A DNA stretch of 64,000 nt from Pirellula staleyi DSM 6068 (lineage in GTDB: Bacteria; Planctomycetota; Planctomycetia; Pirellulales; Pirellulaceae). The notes under the pieces were generated by a model that had not been told where the DNA came from, ran no database searches, and was given only the letters and a program-made list of their open reading frames with translations. Positions 52,462-61,376 of this stretch are shown here, piece after piece (positions within the stretch are counted from its first letter, which is position 1; the number at the start of each line of letters is the position of its first letter). Both the position numbers and the translations under genes were made by a program. The stretch covers positions 1-64,000 of the forward strand of contig CAMCMB010000027.1 in assembly GCA_945875845.1 (NCBI GenBank). The letters run 5' to 3'.

Positions 52462-52498
52462 CAAATCAACTGCCGCCCGCCCGATTTTAACGAAAAAA

Positions 52499-53716
52499 AT
52501 GACGAAATCTTTGAACTCTAATCCGTCGGTCATTGCTTTTCGAAATGGAAAGCTCATTTTGCCTAACAACTCGGTCGACGATGCTCTGCTCATCGCGCGC
52601 GACGGTGTGATTGAGTACGCAGGAGCAGCGAAGTCTCCCCTGCCAAAAAATGCGATCGTGGTCGATGCTCGTGGTGGGATGATCGCACCAGGCTTCGTTG
52701 ATATCCATGTTCATGGGGGCGACGGAGCAGATTTTATGGATGGGACCGTCGAAGCCGTACGAACTGCAATTCGATGCCACGCAAAGCATGGCACTACCAC
52801 ACTCTTTCCAACCACCACGACAGGCTCTCCCGAACAAATCGAAGCGATGTTGCAAGCAACCGCCATCGCGAAAACGCACTGGACGCCCCAGCACGGTGCA
52901 CGCATCGCCGGTGTACATCTGTATGGTCCATTCTTTGCGCCGGATAAAGTCGGTTGCCATCGGCTGGATGGGCGTCGCGACCCAACTCGCGCCGAATACA
53001 GTCGCTATTTCAATTCCAAAATAGTGAGTATCGCAACTTGCGCTGCCGAGTTGCCTGGAGCAGACGCATTTTACAGAGCAGCTCGAAAACATGGCTGTTT
53101 CATCACTTGCGGGCACTCGAATGCAAATTGGACAGAAATGGACAGAGCCTTTCGAAATGGGATGAGGCATGTCGACCATTTTTGGTGTGCAATGAGTTCG
53201 GTCGTGTCGTTGCGAACACGCTGCGGTACGCCAATGCAAGCGAGCATGGAGCAATTTGTGCTTGCGAACACCGAAATGAGTACCGAGGTGATCGCCGATG
53301 GATGTCATCTTTCGGACGAACTGCTCCATTTTGCATTTCGAATGAAGGGGGCAAGTCGTTTGTGTCTTGTGACAGACAGCAGCCGGGCGCTTGATATGCC
53401 ACCGGGCCGCTATCGATTTGGCGACAATCGCGATGGCGAATGGTTCCTGAGCGATGGGCAAGTCGGTAGAAGCATCGATGGCAATGGCCTAGCCAGCAGT
53501 ACCGCCGGCATGGACCGAATGGTGCGCGTTATGGTGCGAGCGACCAAAGCACCGCTACACGAAATTTTTCGCATGGCTAGTCTCACTCCCGCCGAGCGAG
53601 TAGGAATCGAGAGTGAATGCGGTAGCCTCGAACCAGGCAAACGAGCGGATGTTCTTTTATTAAACAAAACGTTGCACCCGAGACGGGTGTTCATCGGCGG
53701 TGTGGAGGTGATTTAA
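52499..53716 (+). CDS. N-acetylglucosamine-6-phosphate deacetylase-like protein
   Basis: A 405-residue amidohydrolase of the NagA family. It has the first metal motif DIHVHGGDGADFMDG, then HGTTTLFPTTTTG, CGHSNANW with a metal His, HVDHFWCAMSS and LVTDSSRALDMPPG with the catalytic Asp. In classical NagA the segment after the barrel start reads HLEGPF, with Glu as a metal ligand; here it is GVHLYGPFFAPDKVGCH, with Tyr in that place. The enzyme may use a different metal arrangement or substrate. The start is the ATG at 52499. Confidence 0.85.
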   Translation: MTKSLNSNPSVIAFRNGKLILPNNSVDDALLIARDGVIEYAGAAKSPLPKNAIVVDARGGMIAPGFVDIHVHGGDGADFMDGTVEAVRTAIRCHAKHGTTTLFPTTTTGSPEQIEAMLQATAIAKTHWTPQHGARIAGVHLYGPFFAPDKVGCHRLDGRRDPTRAEYSRYFNSKIVSIATCAAELPGADAFYRAARKHGCFITCGHSNANWTEMDRAFRNGMRHVDHFWCAMSSVVSLRTRCGTPMQASMEQFVLANTEMSTEVIADGCHLSDELLHFAFRMKGASRLCLVTDSSRALDMPPGRYRFGDNRDGEWFLSDGQVGRSIDGNGLASSTAGMDRMVRVMVRATKAPLHEIFRMASLTPAERVGIESECGSLEPGKRADVLLLNKTLHPRRVFIGGVEVI

Positions 53717-53743
53717 GATCGCCGCGCGAAACGTGTCGGATAA

Positions 53744-53766
53744 GTACCCATCACGCTCCGCGTGAT
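53744..53766. repeat. ATCACGC-TCC-GCGTGAT hairpin
   Basis: AGTACCC followed by a 7-bp stem with a TCC loop. It is the same design as 32282-32304 with compensating changes in both arms (ATCACaC/GtGTGAT there, ATCACgC/GcGTGAT here). It lies downstream of the nagA-like gene. Confidence 0.8.
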
Positions 53767-53800
53767 GAAAGAGCCGCTGCAGAGGATGATTCCATTTTTG

Positions 53801-53856
53801 AAACGCAGAGAACGCAAAAGTCGCAGAGAGAGATTACCTCTGCGATCTCTGCGTTT
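53801..53856. terminator. Nested hairpin between convergent genes, probable terminator
   Basis: AAACGCAGAGA (53801-53811) pairs with TCTCTGCGTTT (53846-53856), and TCGCAGAG (53821-53828) pairs with CTCTGCGA (53838-53845). A GCGTTTTTG run follows on the plus strand. It sits where the nagA-like and carboxykinase transcripts converge. Confidence 0.5.
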
Positions 53857-53875
53857 TTGTCCTCTTCTCGGTACG

Positions 53876-56800
53876 CTACGAGACACCACGATAAATAGCC
53901 GGATCCACGCCGATCGTACCGACCAAGGTATTTAAGTACTCCGCTTGGCTGCACAATTCCAATTGCGATTTCGCATGCGACAATTTTGTCTGCAAGTCAA
54001 GACGCTTGGCTACCGCAGCATGGGTTGGCCTGCTGCAATATTCCGTCAGATAAGTTACGTGACGCTGCCAGATTTTTTGGTCGACTCGTTGTTTGGCGGC
54101 GAGCCTCGCTTTGTACCAATCGCTTTGCATCATATTTTCGCGTGTGAACATTTCTCGCACTTCAGGCGAATTTAGGCCGAAGCCATTCCAGGCTCCCTCT
54201 GCCATGATTTTCAGAATCGCTTGCAAGGGCGGACATGCAATATCGAAACTATCATCGTTCAGATAAATCTCAGCCACGCGTTTCTGTGCTTCTGCAATGT
54301 GTAGAATCCCATCCGCGTAAGAATCAAGATTTTGCTTTTCTGGACAAAGGATGCGATCGTCAAAAACTTTGCTCGGATTGTCAAAGACGCGACCAAAGTA
54401 CCGACGCACGAATCGCGAAGTAATGCGGAATCCCAATCGACTTGCTGGGATTAAAACACCGTTATGCAAGAAATCTTCGATTGGTTCGAGTAACCCCTCT
54501 CGTTTCAAGAACTCCGGCTCACGTTCCTCCGGTCGCAATCGGCACCATATCTCTGGAACGAACATACTAATGTCGTGCCCCACTTCGATCTCCGGACCGA
54601 TGTGACCTGCCGCTGTACTGAATCCTCCAAGTCCGGTCAGGATCATGCTGACGATCGATGCGTTCAAGTCATAGCACATGTTGAGCGCGTTGAACGGTCC
54701 CTTGGTCAGCGCGCCTTCGCTACCAGCACCCGTCGTCGAGGGGCTCTTGCCCGTCAGCGAACAGACGTAGTCCATCATCAATTCGGGTAGCTCCTGATAG
54801 TGAATTGGACTGAACACTGCTAGCGATCGAATTCCCGCTTTCAAGTCAGGCGGATTGTTGCGTCGTCCGGACAGTATCGAGCCCACTGGGATCGGAACAT
54901 GCTCACCCGCCGGCGTTGCACGATAGAGTTGGATGCCTCGAAACGCAACGTATCGATCAAAGGGATCGATCAAATCGGGGCGATCTTGCAAGTAACGTGG
55001 ATTCTTGGATGGCTTGCCGTCCACCAACCTAGGCTGAGCCGAGGAAACCGCGAATGTCTGATCGCCTGCCATAAAGTCGCTTAGTCGATTCTGCATAGGT
55101 GCAGAATATTGTTCGAAGTCGATGATGTTTGTCATCTCTTGTCCGACCATGTCTCGCGTCAATGGTTCAAAGTTGCAGAAGAAATTGCCGACGTCGGCCA
55201 CGTCCGCTTCGGTTTGTTTGTCCAATCCACGATGGACAGCGTCATCGGGACGCTGGAACAAGCGGTATTCGCAATTGGCCACGAACTTGTAGCTTCGTTC
55301 CGTTGGAAAGGCCTGGCTGTCGGGCAAGGTTGTCAAGAATCGTTTTGGCACGACCACGCTCACCGTTATATCGTCCTCCAGTTGGATCTTGGCAGCTGCC
55401 GCGAAATCTTGTCGCAGCTTATACATTCGCCAACGGCCGAGTGGATCCAGGCCAACACGCAGGTACATGCCGACAAGTTTGCGGTTTTCGTATTTGAGTT
55501 CATGCCCGTTGTCGCCGTTGACGACATCGACGCCGAAATGCTCGCGCCAATTGCCGTTCCATTCCGGTTTGCAAAATCGCTTAATGATGAACGCCATCGC
55601 ATACAAATGCGTGGGAATGCGACTGAGCCACTTGCTGTATTGTTCCGTGTATTCTCGCGAAGGAGTCAGCAATTTAATGACGCTGCCAAGGGTGCGATTT
55701 GGATCGAGAACTTTTCGGCTGTCGCGTTTTGAGTAATCTGGCCTTTCCGTTGAGTCCGGTTTCCATCGATCGGAATAATCGCGGTCGAAGATGGCTTGGA
55801 GCTGATCGAAATCGTCGTCGATGTCGGCAACGAAGATTGGGCCGCCCTGCATGTAGTCTCGCAGCGATTTGCTGATCTCACTCTTGCCACCGCCGCTGAC
55901 GGTACACGGCTTATGACATACAGTTCCTTCTCCGCCAGTACCGATCAATCGCCACGAAGGAGCGCACGGATGCTTTTCCATTTGCACTTTGTAACCGCTC
56001 GGGGCCATATAAATCTTGTCGCGATCGATCGATATCGAGTGCGATTGCCCGCCGATGGTCCAGCGAATCGTTCGGTCAAACAACGATGCAAACGCATCCT
56101 CTGGAACGTAAACGAGGTTCGGGTGTAGTCGATCGATTCCGTAACCCTCCGGTTTGATATCGATGAAGCTTCCGTAGTCGTTTGCTAAGTCGGAGAAAGA
56201 GCGGCCGTTGTATCTGCGCGAATTCCATTGAAATTCTTCGCCAAGATTGTGTGAAACGAATGCAAGAGTACCACCCGCATGCTCTTCTTCCGCGTTACCC
56301 ATCAAGTTGGCGGCATAGCTGATTTGTGTCTTTACCTCCTTCTTGCAATAACCGAAATAGTTGTCTGCAATGAGCGTGATGATGACACCTGCTTCCGTGC
56401 GACAAGTGATCTTGAACGCCTGGCCATCATTGTATTTTTCGGTGGGATCTTGCCAGCACATCCGATCTCGTATTTGTCGCTCAGTCGCGAGATCGATATG
56501 GGGGAGTCCAAGTTCTTTCTTCGTGAGTTGAATCAAATGGGGCGCGAGGATAACGCAGCCCGTATGTCCGGTCCAATGTGCGGAGTCTAATGCCGCATCG
56601 TTTTCTGGAACCAACGGATCGCCTGAATTGCCGAATATCGATTCAACGAAGTCCAGGTTGCTTGCAAGGCCACCTGGAGCGAAGAATCGAATCTCCATCG
56701 ATTTGTGTTCGCAATAGCCTGGCACCGCAGGGCATACCAGCGGTCGAATCAAAAGCGAAACAAACGTCTTGGCCGGTACACTGTTGGCTTGTGTGAAAGG

Positions 56801-57409
56801 CAATTCTAGGAGCTCGTCGGGTGGCATGCATGCGTGTTGAAACAACTTTGCGAATACAGCCTTGGGAACACCTCGCTTGTCGCCAGCGATTGGCAATCCA
56901 CCCTCGGTAACGTGGAATGTGCCTTGGGTGGTTCGGCGATCGGATTGCGGATTATGGAGCACGCCGTTGGCTACCCGATACGAGCTGACCAACTCATTTT
57001 GAAATCGTTCTCCACCATCGGGCAGACTCAATTGTCGGGCTAAGCCATGATGGTCTAGCACAAGCGTTTGGGCGGGTAAATGCAGCGGTGAATCGAGAGC
57101 GATGTCCGCAAAGTGATCGGCGAGAAATGCTTCGATCCGATGATCGATAGGTGCTTTGAGCTGCGTCAAAAGCCGGTTTTTTTCCTCAAGGTTGGCTAAT
57201 AGGCCATCGGGCAGATCGACCTGTTGTCTGGCTTCGTCGTCCAGAACCAAGTCCGAAGCAGCCATCTGCATATAAATGTACTGACGCAAGGTGCCGGCAG
57301 CCTTTGGTTCTCGGTCGGCTTTGCGAGACCAAGAGAGGGATCGCTCAAGAGAATCTAAAAGCCAGCCGCCATCAATGGATCGATCGTGTAGAGTATTTTT
57401 TGACATCAA
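53876..57409 (-). CDS. Probable PPi-type phosphoenolpyruvate carboxykinase
   Basis: A 1177-residue cytosolic protein without signal or membrane segments. Its size fits PPi-dependent PEP carboxykinases, about 1140 residues in Entamoeba and Propionibacterium, which make oxaloacetate and PPi from PEP, CO2 and phosphate. A P-loop-like segment PCTVSGGGKSEISKS (501-515) is followed by GPIFVADIDDDFD (523-535), the positions and character expected for the kinase-1a and kinase-2 motifs of PEPCK. The family assignment is from memory of its length and motifs and needs an alignment. The start is TTG-ATG at the very beginning. There is no operon partner. Confidence 0.55.
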   Translation of the reverse strand: MMSKNTLHDRSIDGGWLLDSLERSLSWSRKADREPKAAGTLRQYIYMQMAASDLVLDDEARQQVDLPDGLLANLEEKNRLLTQLKAPIDHRIEAFLADHFADIALDSPLHLPAQTLVLDHHGLARQLSLPDGGERFQNELVSSYRVANGVLHNPQSDRRTTQGTFHVTEGGLPIAGDKRGVPKAVFAKLFQHACMPPDELLELPFTQANSVPAKTFVSLLIRPLVCPAVPGYCEHKSMEIRFFAPGGLASNLDFVESIFGNSGDPLVPENDAALDSAHWTGHTGCVILAPHLIQLTKKELGLPHIDLATERQIRDRMCWQDPTEKYNDGQAFKITCRTEAGVIITLIADNYFGYCKKEVKTQISYAANLMGNAEEEHAGGTLAFVSHNLGEEFQWNSRRYNGRSFSDLANDYGSFIDIKPEGYGIDRLHPNLVYVPEDAFASLFDRTIRWTIGGQSHSISIDRDKIYMAPSGYKVQMEKHPCAPSWRLIGTGGEGTVCHKPCTVSGGGKSEISKSLRDYMQGGPIFVADIDDDFDQLQAIFDRDYSDRWKPDSTERPDYSKRDSRKVLDPNRTLGSVIKLLTPSREYTEQYSKWLSRIPTHLYAMAFIIKRFCKPEWNGNWREHFGVDVVNGDNGHELKYENRKLVGMYLRVGLDPLGRWRMYKLRQDFAAAAKIQLEDDITVSVVVPKRFLTTLPDSQAFPTERSYKFVANCEYRLFQRPDDAVHRGLDKQTEADVADVGNFFCNFEPLTRDMVGQEMTNIIDFEQYSAPMQNRLSDFMAGDQTFAVSSAQPRLVDGKPSKNPRYLQDRPDLIDPFDRYVAFRGIQLYRATPAGEHVPIPVGSILSGRRNNPPDLKAGIRSLAVFSPIHYQELPELMMDYVCSLTGKSPSTTGAGSEGALTKGPFNALNMCYDLNASIVSMILTGLGGFSTAAGHIGPEIEVGHDISMFVPEIWCRLRPEEREPEFLKREGLLEPIEDFLHNGVLIPASRLGFRITSRFVRRYFGRVFDNPSKVFDDRILCPEKQNLDSYADGILHIAEAQKRVAEIYLNDDSFDIACPPLQAILKIMAEGAWNGFGLNSPEVREMFTRENMMQSDWYKARLAAKQRVDQKIWQRHVTYLTEYCSRPTHAAVAKRLDLQTKLSHAKSQLELCSQAEYLNTLVGTIGVDPAIYRGVS

Positions 57410-57511
57410 AATAAGGGCCTGTTAGAGAAACGAAAGTATAGGTCGCAAAGGGGCGAAACGACGCGGAGCGTCGTTCAACTAGGCTGCCAGGGAGAGTTGG
57501 CATGCAAACCG

Positions 57512-58021
57512 CTACAAGTCATACAATTCCGGATCGACATTGGGAGGATCAAAGAAACGAGATAGCTTTTTTCCTTTTCCGGTCGCCTGAGCGAATGGGT
57601 CACCATCGGCGTCGAGGGCATCCCCCATTTCTTCGTCAATTTTGTCGGGATCTTCGCCAGCTTCCATCCGTTGGATAGCTTCGAGCATTGCTGCGTTGGG
57701 CTGCATGCCTGTCATTTCGAACATGCGTTTCATGAGTCCGGCCATTTGACGCGGATCCTCGGGGCCATCTCCCACCTCGTCCATGTGCGGAGCCATCTCG
57801 GCCATCAGTTGCTCCATTTTGCTTTCGTCCACGTTTTCGAACGGGTCTGGAGAAGCACTGTTTTCGGAAAGTCCCTTGGAAATGGCGAATCGGGAAATTT
57901 TCTTTTCCAGCTTCTTCCGTCCGCACTTTGGGCATTTCGGCGTTGCAGTTTGACTCATCGATCTCACAAAAAAGCTGTAGATCGTGTGACAAGGCGGACA
58001 ATAATATTCGTAAATTGGCAT
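57512..58021 (-). CDS. FmdB-type zinc ribbon protein
   Basis: A 169-residue protein whose first ~45 residues form the FmdB/CxxC_CxxC_SSSS zinc ribbon: MPIYEYYCPPCHTIYSFFV, then PKCPKCGRKKLEKKISRF. The remainder is acidic and Met-rich (DESKMEQLMAEMAPHMDEVG, MEAGEDPDKIDEEMGDALD) and ends with FFDPPNVDPELYDL. FmdB proteins are small putative regulators of unclear function. The start is an ATG. It is ~100 bp upstream of the carboxykinase on the same strand. Confidence 0.85.
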   Translation of the reverse strand: MPIYEYYCPPCHTIYSFFVRSMSQTATPKCPKCGRKKLEKKISRFAISKGLSENSASPDPFENVDESKMEQLMAEMAPHMDEVGDGPEDPRQMAGLMKRMFEMTGMQPNAAMLEAIQRMEAGEDPDKIDEEMGDALDADGDPFAQATGKGKKLSRFFDPPNVDPELYDL

Positions 58022-58240
58022 TTCTCGAGGGATTCTGAAAACGAGGAACGACGGCAGTTGCTACGTTTTAGCGTACCTAATAAGGTTCTGTCCGTCAGCG
58101 CCGAATATCGGAGAGGGCCGAGTCTAGGCGATCAGCTTGACCGCTTGCGTCTCCCCCCAGTATTATTTGGGAACCAGTCAGGCGATGGTCGTTACCACTC
58201 GTTCGGCGACATCATCTCCATTAATCTGTGTTGAAGCATT

Positions 58241-59032
58241 TTGTCCACCAGGTACCACCCACTCCATGACGCTGACTCAAGCGGTCTGTCTGGCGAATTA
58301 ATCGGTTCGCAAGCTGCCGTTCCTCCTTTGTTTCCAACGCCGGAACTGTTGGCGGAGTTGGCGGACCAGAGCCAAAAGCTCGAAACCGCCACCCCCGAAG
58401 CCATCCTTGAGTGGGCCGTTGTGCGGTATGGTGATAAGTTCACCATGGCCACAGCCTTTGGTCCCGAGGGGATGACCATCTTGGAAATGCTGTCGCGGGT
58501 TTCACCCAAGACTTGGGTGTTTAATCTGGATACGGGTTACCAGTTCGAGGAGACACTTGTCCTACGGAATCGTGTCGCAGAACTGTATGGAATCGAAGTC
58601 GAGTTATTGCAGCCCGAACTTACCGTTGTGGACTACGAAACACTCCATGGGGGCCCCCTTTACAAAAGCAATCCAACGAAGTGCTGTGGCGATCGAAAAC
58701 TGTCTGTGCTCAAAAAGGCCGCTCTCGGAATGCTGGCCTGGGCAAGTGCCATCCGCCGCGACCAAAGCCCGGATCGAGCGCAAGCCCCTATCGTCGGCTG
58801 GGACAAGAAATTTCACCTTGTCAAAGTAAGTCCTCTCGCGAATTGGACCAAGAAACAAGTTTGGGATCGAATTGTGAAATGCAACATCCCCTACAATCCA
58901 TTGCACGATGCCGGATATACAAGTATCGGCTGCATGCCATGCACGCGGGCAGTTTTTGCCGGTGAAGATGAGCGTGCAGGCCGCTGGAGCGGCACAGGAA
59001 AAACCGAATGCGGCCTTCATACTCAAGATTGA
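58241..59032 (+). CDS. cysH: Adenylyl-/phosphoadenylyl-sulfate reductase
   Basis: CysH reduces activated sulfate to sulfite in assimilation. The PP-loop-like region MATAFGPEGMTILEM, the NLDTGYQF block and the C-terminal ECGLH with the catalytic Cys are present. So are both cysteine pairs of the 4Fe-4S form (KCCGDRK and GCMPCTR), which usually indicates an APS-type reductase. An in-frame TGA lies nine bases before the TTG at 58241, so that TTG or a later non-ATG codon must be the start; the first ~35 residues are not conserved. It is followed by ridA at 14 bp. Confidence 0.92.
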   Translation: MSTRYHPLHDADSSGLSGELIGSQAAVPPLFPTPELLAELADQSQKLETATPEAILEWAVVRYGDKFTMATAFGPEGMTILEMLSRVSPKTWVFNLDTGYQFEETLVLRNRVAELYGIEVELLQPELTVVDYETLHGGPLYKSNPTKCCGDRKLSVLKKAALGMLAWASAIRRDQSPDRAQAPIVGWDKKFHLVKVSPLANWTKKQVWDRIVKCNIPYNPLHDAGYTSIGCMPCTRAVFAGEDERAGRWSGTGKTECGLHTQD

Positions 59033-59046
59033 CCAAAGGAAATTCA

Positions 59047-59487
59047 ATGTCGCCTCAAGAAAAAGCGGAATCGCTAGGTCTCAAGTTCACGAAACTGGAA
59101 CCCGGATATCTTGCCATGGTGGTTAAGTCGGGAAATCTACTGCTCACTTCTGGACACGTGAGCGATTGGAAGGGCAAGCTTGGAGCTGGCATGTCGGTGG
59201 AAGATGGCAAGCTTGCCGCTCGAGAGTGCGCTGTGAAAATTCTCAATTCCGTTTGGAACGCTCATGGCTCACTCAATGGCTTGCGCGTTCTCAAACTCTT
59301 GGGTTGCGTCAATTCGACCCTGGAATTTCACGAGCAGCACTTGGTGGTGAACGGCTGCAGCGATCTGCTCCACGAGATCTTCGGAAAGACCGGAGACGGT
59401 TATCATGCACGGAGCGCTCTCGGGTTTGCTCAAATCCCAACCAATTCCGCGGTTGAGGTCGAAGCGATTTTTGAAATAAAGTCGTAA
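59047..59487 (+). CDS. RidA family protein (YjgF/YER057c/UK114)
   Basis: A 146-residue protein of the RidA superfamily; classical members deaminate reactive enamine/imine intermediates. The blocks LLLTSGHVSDWKGKLGAG, AARECAVKILNSVWNAHGSL and ARSALGFAQIPTNSAVEVEAIFEI fit the family, though the arginine position used by canonical RidA (R105) is in a different context, as in Rid subfamilies. The start is an ATG with AAAGGA six bases upstream. It lies 14 bp after cysH and is probably co-transcribed, which suggests a link to cysteine/PLP metabolism. Confidence 0.85.
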   Translation: MSPQEKAESLGLKFTKLEPGYLAMVVKSGNLLLTSGHVSDWKGKLGAGMSVEDGKLAARECAVKILNSVWNAHGSLNGLRVLKLLGCVNSTLEFHEQHLVVNGCSDLLHEIFGKTGDGYHARSALGFAQIPTNSAVEVEAIFEIKS

Positions 59488-59691
59488 ACGGCTATCGGCG
59501 AATCTACTTGGTTTAGCTGGCATCGTTATATCCTCGCAGGCACGCACCGTTTCGGTGTCCGGATTCCATGGAGCTTCAGCGGTGGAGGGCGTCTAGCTTT
59601 TTTCGCCCAACAAATCATTTGGGAAAATGGGAGGGCGAGGGCACCCCTCTAAACATGTTTTCCTCGACTTTGTCCAATCCATTCCTTGCTT

Positions 59692-59752
59692 GGGAGAGTG
59701 AGGCTCCTGCCGAACCGTGGCGTAAATAGCTCGGCAGGAGCCTCGCTCTCCC
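59692..59752. repeat. GCTCGGCAGGAGCCTCG-family hairpin
   Basis: The left arm GGGAGAGTGAGGCTCCTGCC (59692-59711) and right arm GCTCGGCAGGAGCCTCGCTC with CCC (59729-59752) flank a CGTGGCGTAAATA loop. The downstream flank repeats that of the 47593 copy (AAGCGAGACGGCCTC). It lies in the 374-bp gap between ridA and the M81 gene, where no gene was seen. Confidence 0.9.
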
Positions 59753-59861
59753 GATGCAATGGCAAGCAATTCCAAAAGAAAAGCGAGACGGCCTCGTTGC
59801 CCGTTGTGGTTGACCGTAGCCTATTTAACATTATGTAAGTTCACTTGAGAAAGGAACCAGG

Positions 59862-61376
59862 ATGAAGCGATTGAAGATTCTTATCGCAGAGTGCAAGCAA
59901 GAAGTATCGACGTTCAACCCACATCTGAGTGGTTATGGGGATTTCCGGATTCGGCGCGGAACTGAACTACTCGACTATCATAGAACTGTACGCAATGAAA
60001 TCGGCGGAGCAGCCAGTGTCTTCGACCAGAATTCGCAAGTTGAATTGGTGCCGGCTTATAGTGCATGCTTCATCACGTCGGGGGGGACGTTGGCGCGAAA
60101 TGACTGGCAGCGAATCGCGGGCGAGTTCCTGGATAGTATCAAAAATGCTCCGCCCGTGGATGGCGTCTATTTCTGCATGCATGGAGCCATGGCCAGCCAA
60201 GAGGAACTGGATCCTGAAGGATATTTGTTGGCGGAGTCGCGGAAGATTCTCGGGGAGGATATTCCGATGGTTGTCTCGCTCGATCTGCATGGAATTCTGA
60301 CCGATCGTATGATCGAGCATTCCGATGCGATCGTAGCGTATCATACTTATCCCCATGTTGATTTTTTTGAAACTGGGCAACGCGCGGCACGATTGCTTTT
60401 GCGAATTCTTGCAGGTGAAGTTCGCCCGGTGACAGCCCGAGTTCCGATTCCAGCACTTGTTCGCGGCGATGAACTGATTACCGCGACCGGACTCTTCGGG
60501 CAAAGTATCCGCCTCGCTCAGAGCGCAGAGCAAGGACGTCACGGGCTCTCAGCCGGCATGTTCATCGGTAACCCTTTCACCGATGTTCCGGCATTGCAGA
60601 CGTACAGTTTCGTCGTTACGGATAATGATCCGCAACTCGCGGAACGGGAAGCGATTCGTATCGCGGAGACCTTCTGGGACCACCATGAGCGGATGCAGGT
60701 AGAGCTTGTCAGCCTGGAACACATGGCTGCTCAATTGCTTGCCCAAGGCCAAGGGACGGTTGCACTCGTGGATGCTGCGGATGCGACAAGTTCCGGCGCA
60801 TCGGGTGATAGCAACGCCATCTTGCGAACGCTGATTCAAACCGGCTACCGAGGCAAAACGTTGATTCCCATCGTGGATGCGGCTGCAGTGAAATTAGCGT
60901 TTGCTGCTGGCGTCGGTGGAATCATCGAGACGACGCTCGGCGGAACACTTGACCCAAAGCGGTTTCAGCCACTGACGATCCGTGGCAAGGTTCGCATCCT
61001 TTCCGATGGCCGGTTTCGAAGCGAGTCGTTTGGGGAGGAATGGGAAGCGGGATTGTCAGCCGTTTTGGAATACGACAACTTTACGTTGGTCGTCAGCAGT
61101 CGAGCTGTCAGCCTTTATGACCGTTCGTTTTTTTACGCTCATGGGCAGAATCCAAAAAACTTTCAGGCGGTGGTAGTCAAATCACCTCATTGCCAGCATC
61201 ATATGTACTCCGATTGGTGTGCGAAAATGATTCATGTTGACGCACCGGGATCTTCCAGCGCCAATCTTGCTTACCTGGGTCATACGCGATGCTCTCGCCC
61301 GATCTTTCCGCTAGATCAGGATGTTTCATTTCAACCACAGGCTAGAATTTTTCGACGAGGATTCCAACATTCATGA
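59862..61376 (+). CDS. M81 family metallopeptidase (MlrC-like)
   Basis: A 504-residue protein of the M81/DUF1485 family, which includes microcystinase MlrC. The N-terminus ILIAECKQEVSTFNPH, GVYFCMHGAMASQEELDPEG, the likely metal-site VSLDLHGILTDRM, AYHTYPHVDFFETGQRAA and the C-terminal VVVKSPHCQHHMY are family blocks. Most members are of unknown substrate and lie in catabolic operons. The ATG start follows AAAGGA. The stop overlaps the ATG of the enolase-superfamily gene, so the two should act in one pathway. Confidence 0.9.
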   Translation: MKRLKILIAECKQEVSTFNPHLSGYGDFRIRRGTELLDYHRTVRNEIGGAASVFDQNSQVELVPAYSACFITSGGTLARNDWQRIAGEFLDSIKNAPPVDGVYFCMHGAMASQEELDPEGYLLAESRKILGEDIPMVVSLDLHGILTDRMIEHSDAIVAYHTYPHVDFFETGQRAARLLLRILAGEVRPVTARVPIPALVRGDELITATGLFGQSIRLAQSAEQGRHGLSAGMFIGNPFTDVPALQTYSFVVTDNDPQLAEREAIRIAETFWDHHERMQVELVSLEHMAAQLLAQGQGTVALVDAADATSSGASGDSNAILRTLIQTGYRGKTLIPIVDAAAVKLAFAAGVGGIIETTLGGTLDPKRFQPLTIRGKVRILSDGRFRSESFGEEWEAGLSAVLEYDNFTLVVSSRAVSLYDRSFFYAHGQNPKNFQAVVVKSPHCQHHMYSDWCAKMIHVDAPGSSSANLAYLGHTRCSRPIFPLDQDVSFQPQARIFRRGFQHS

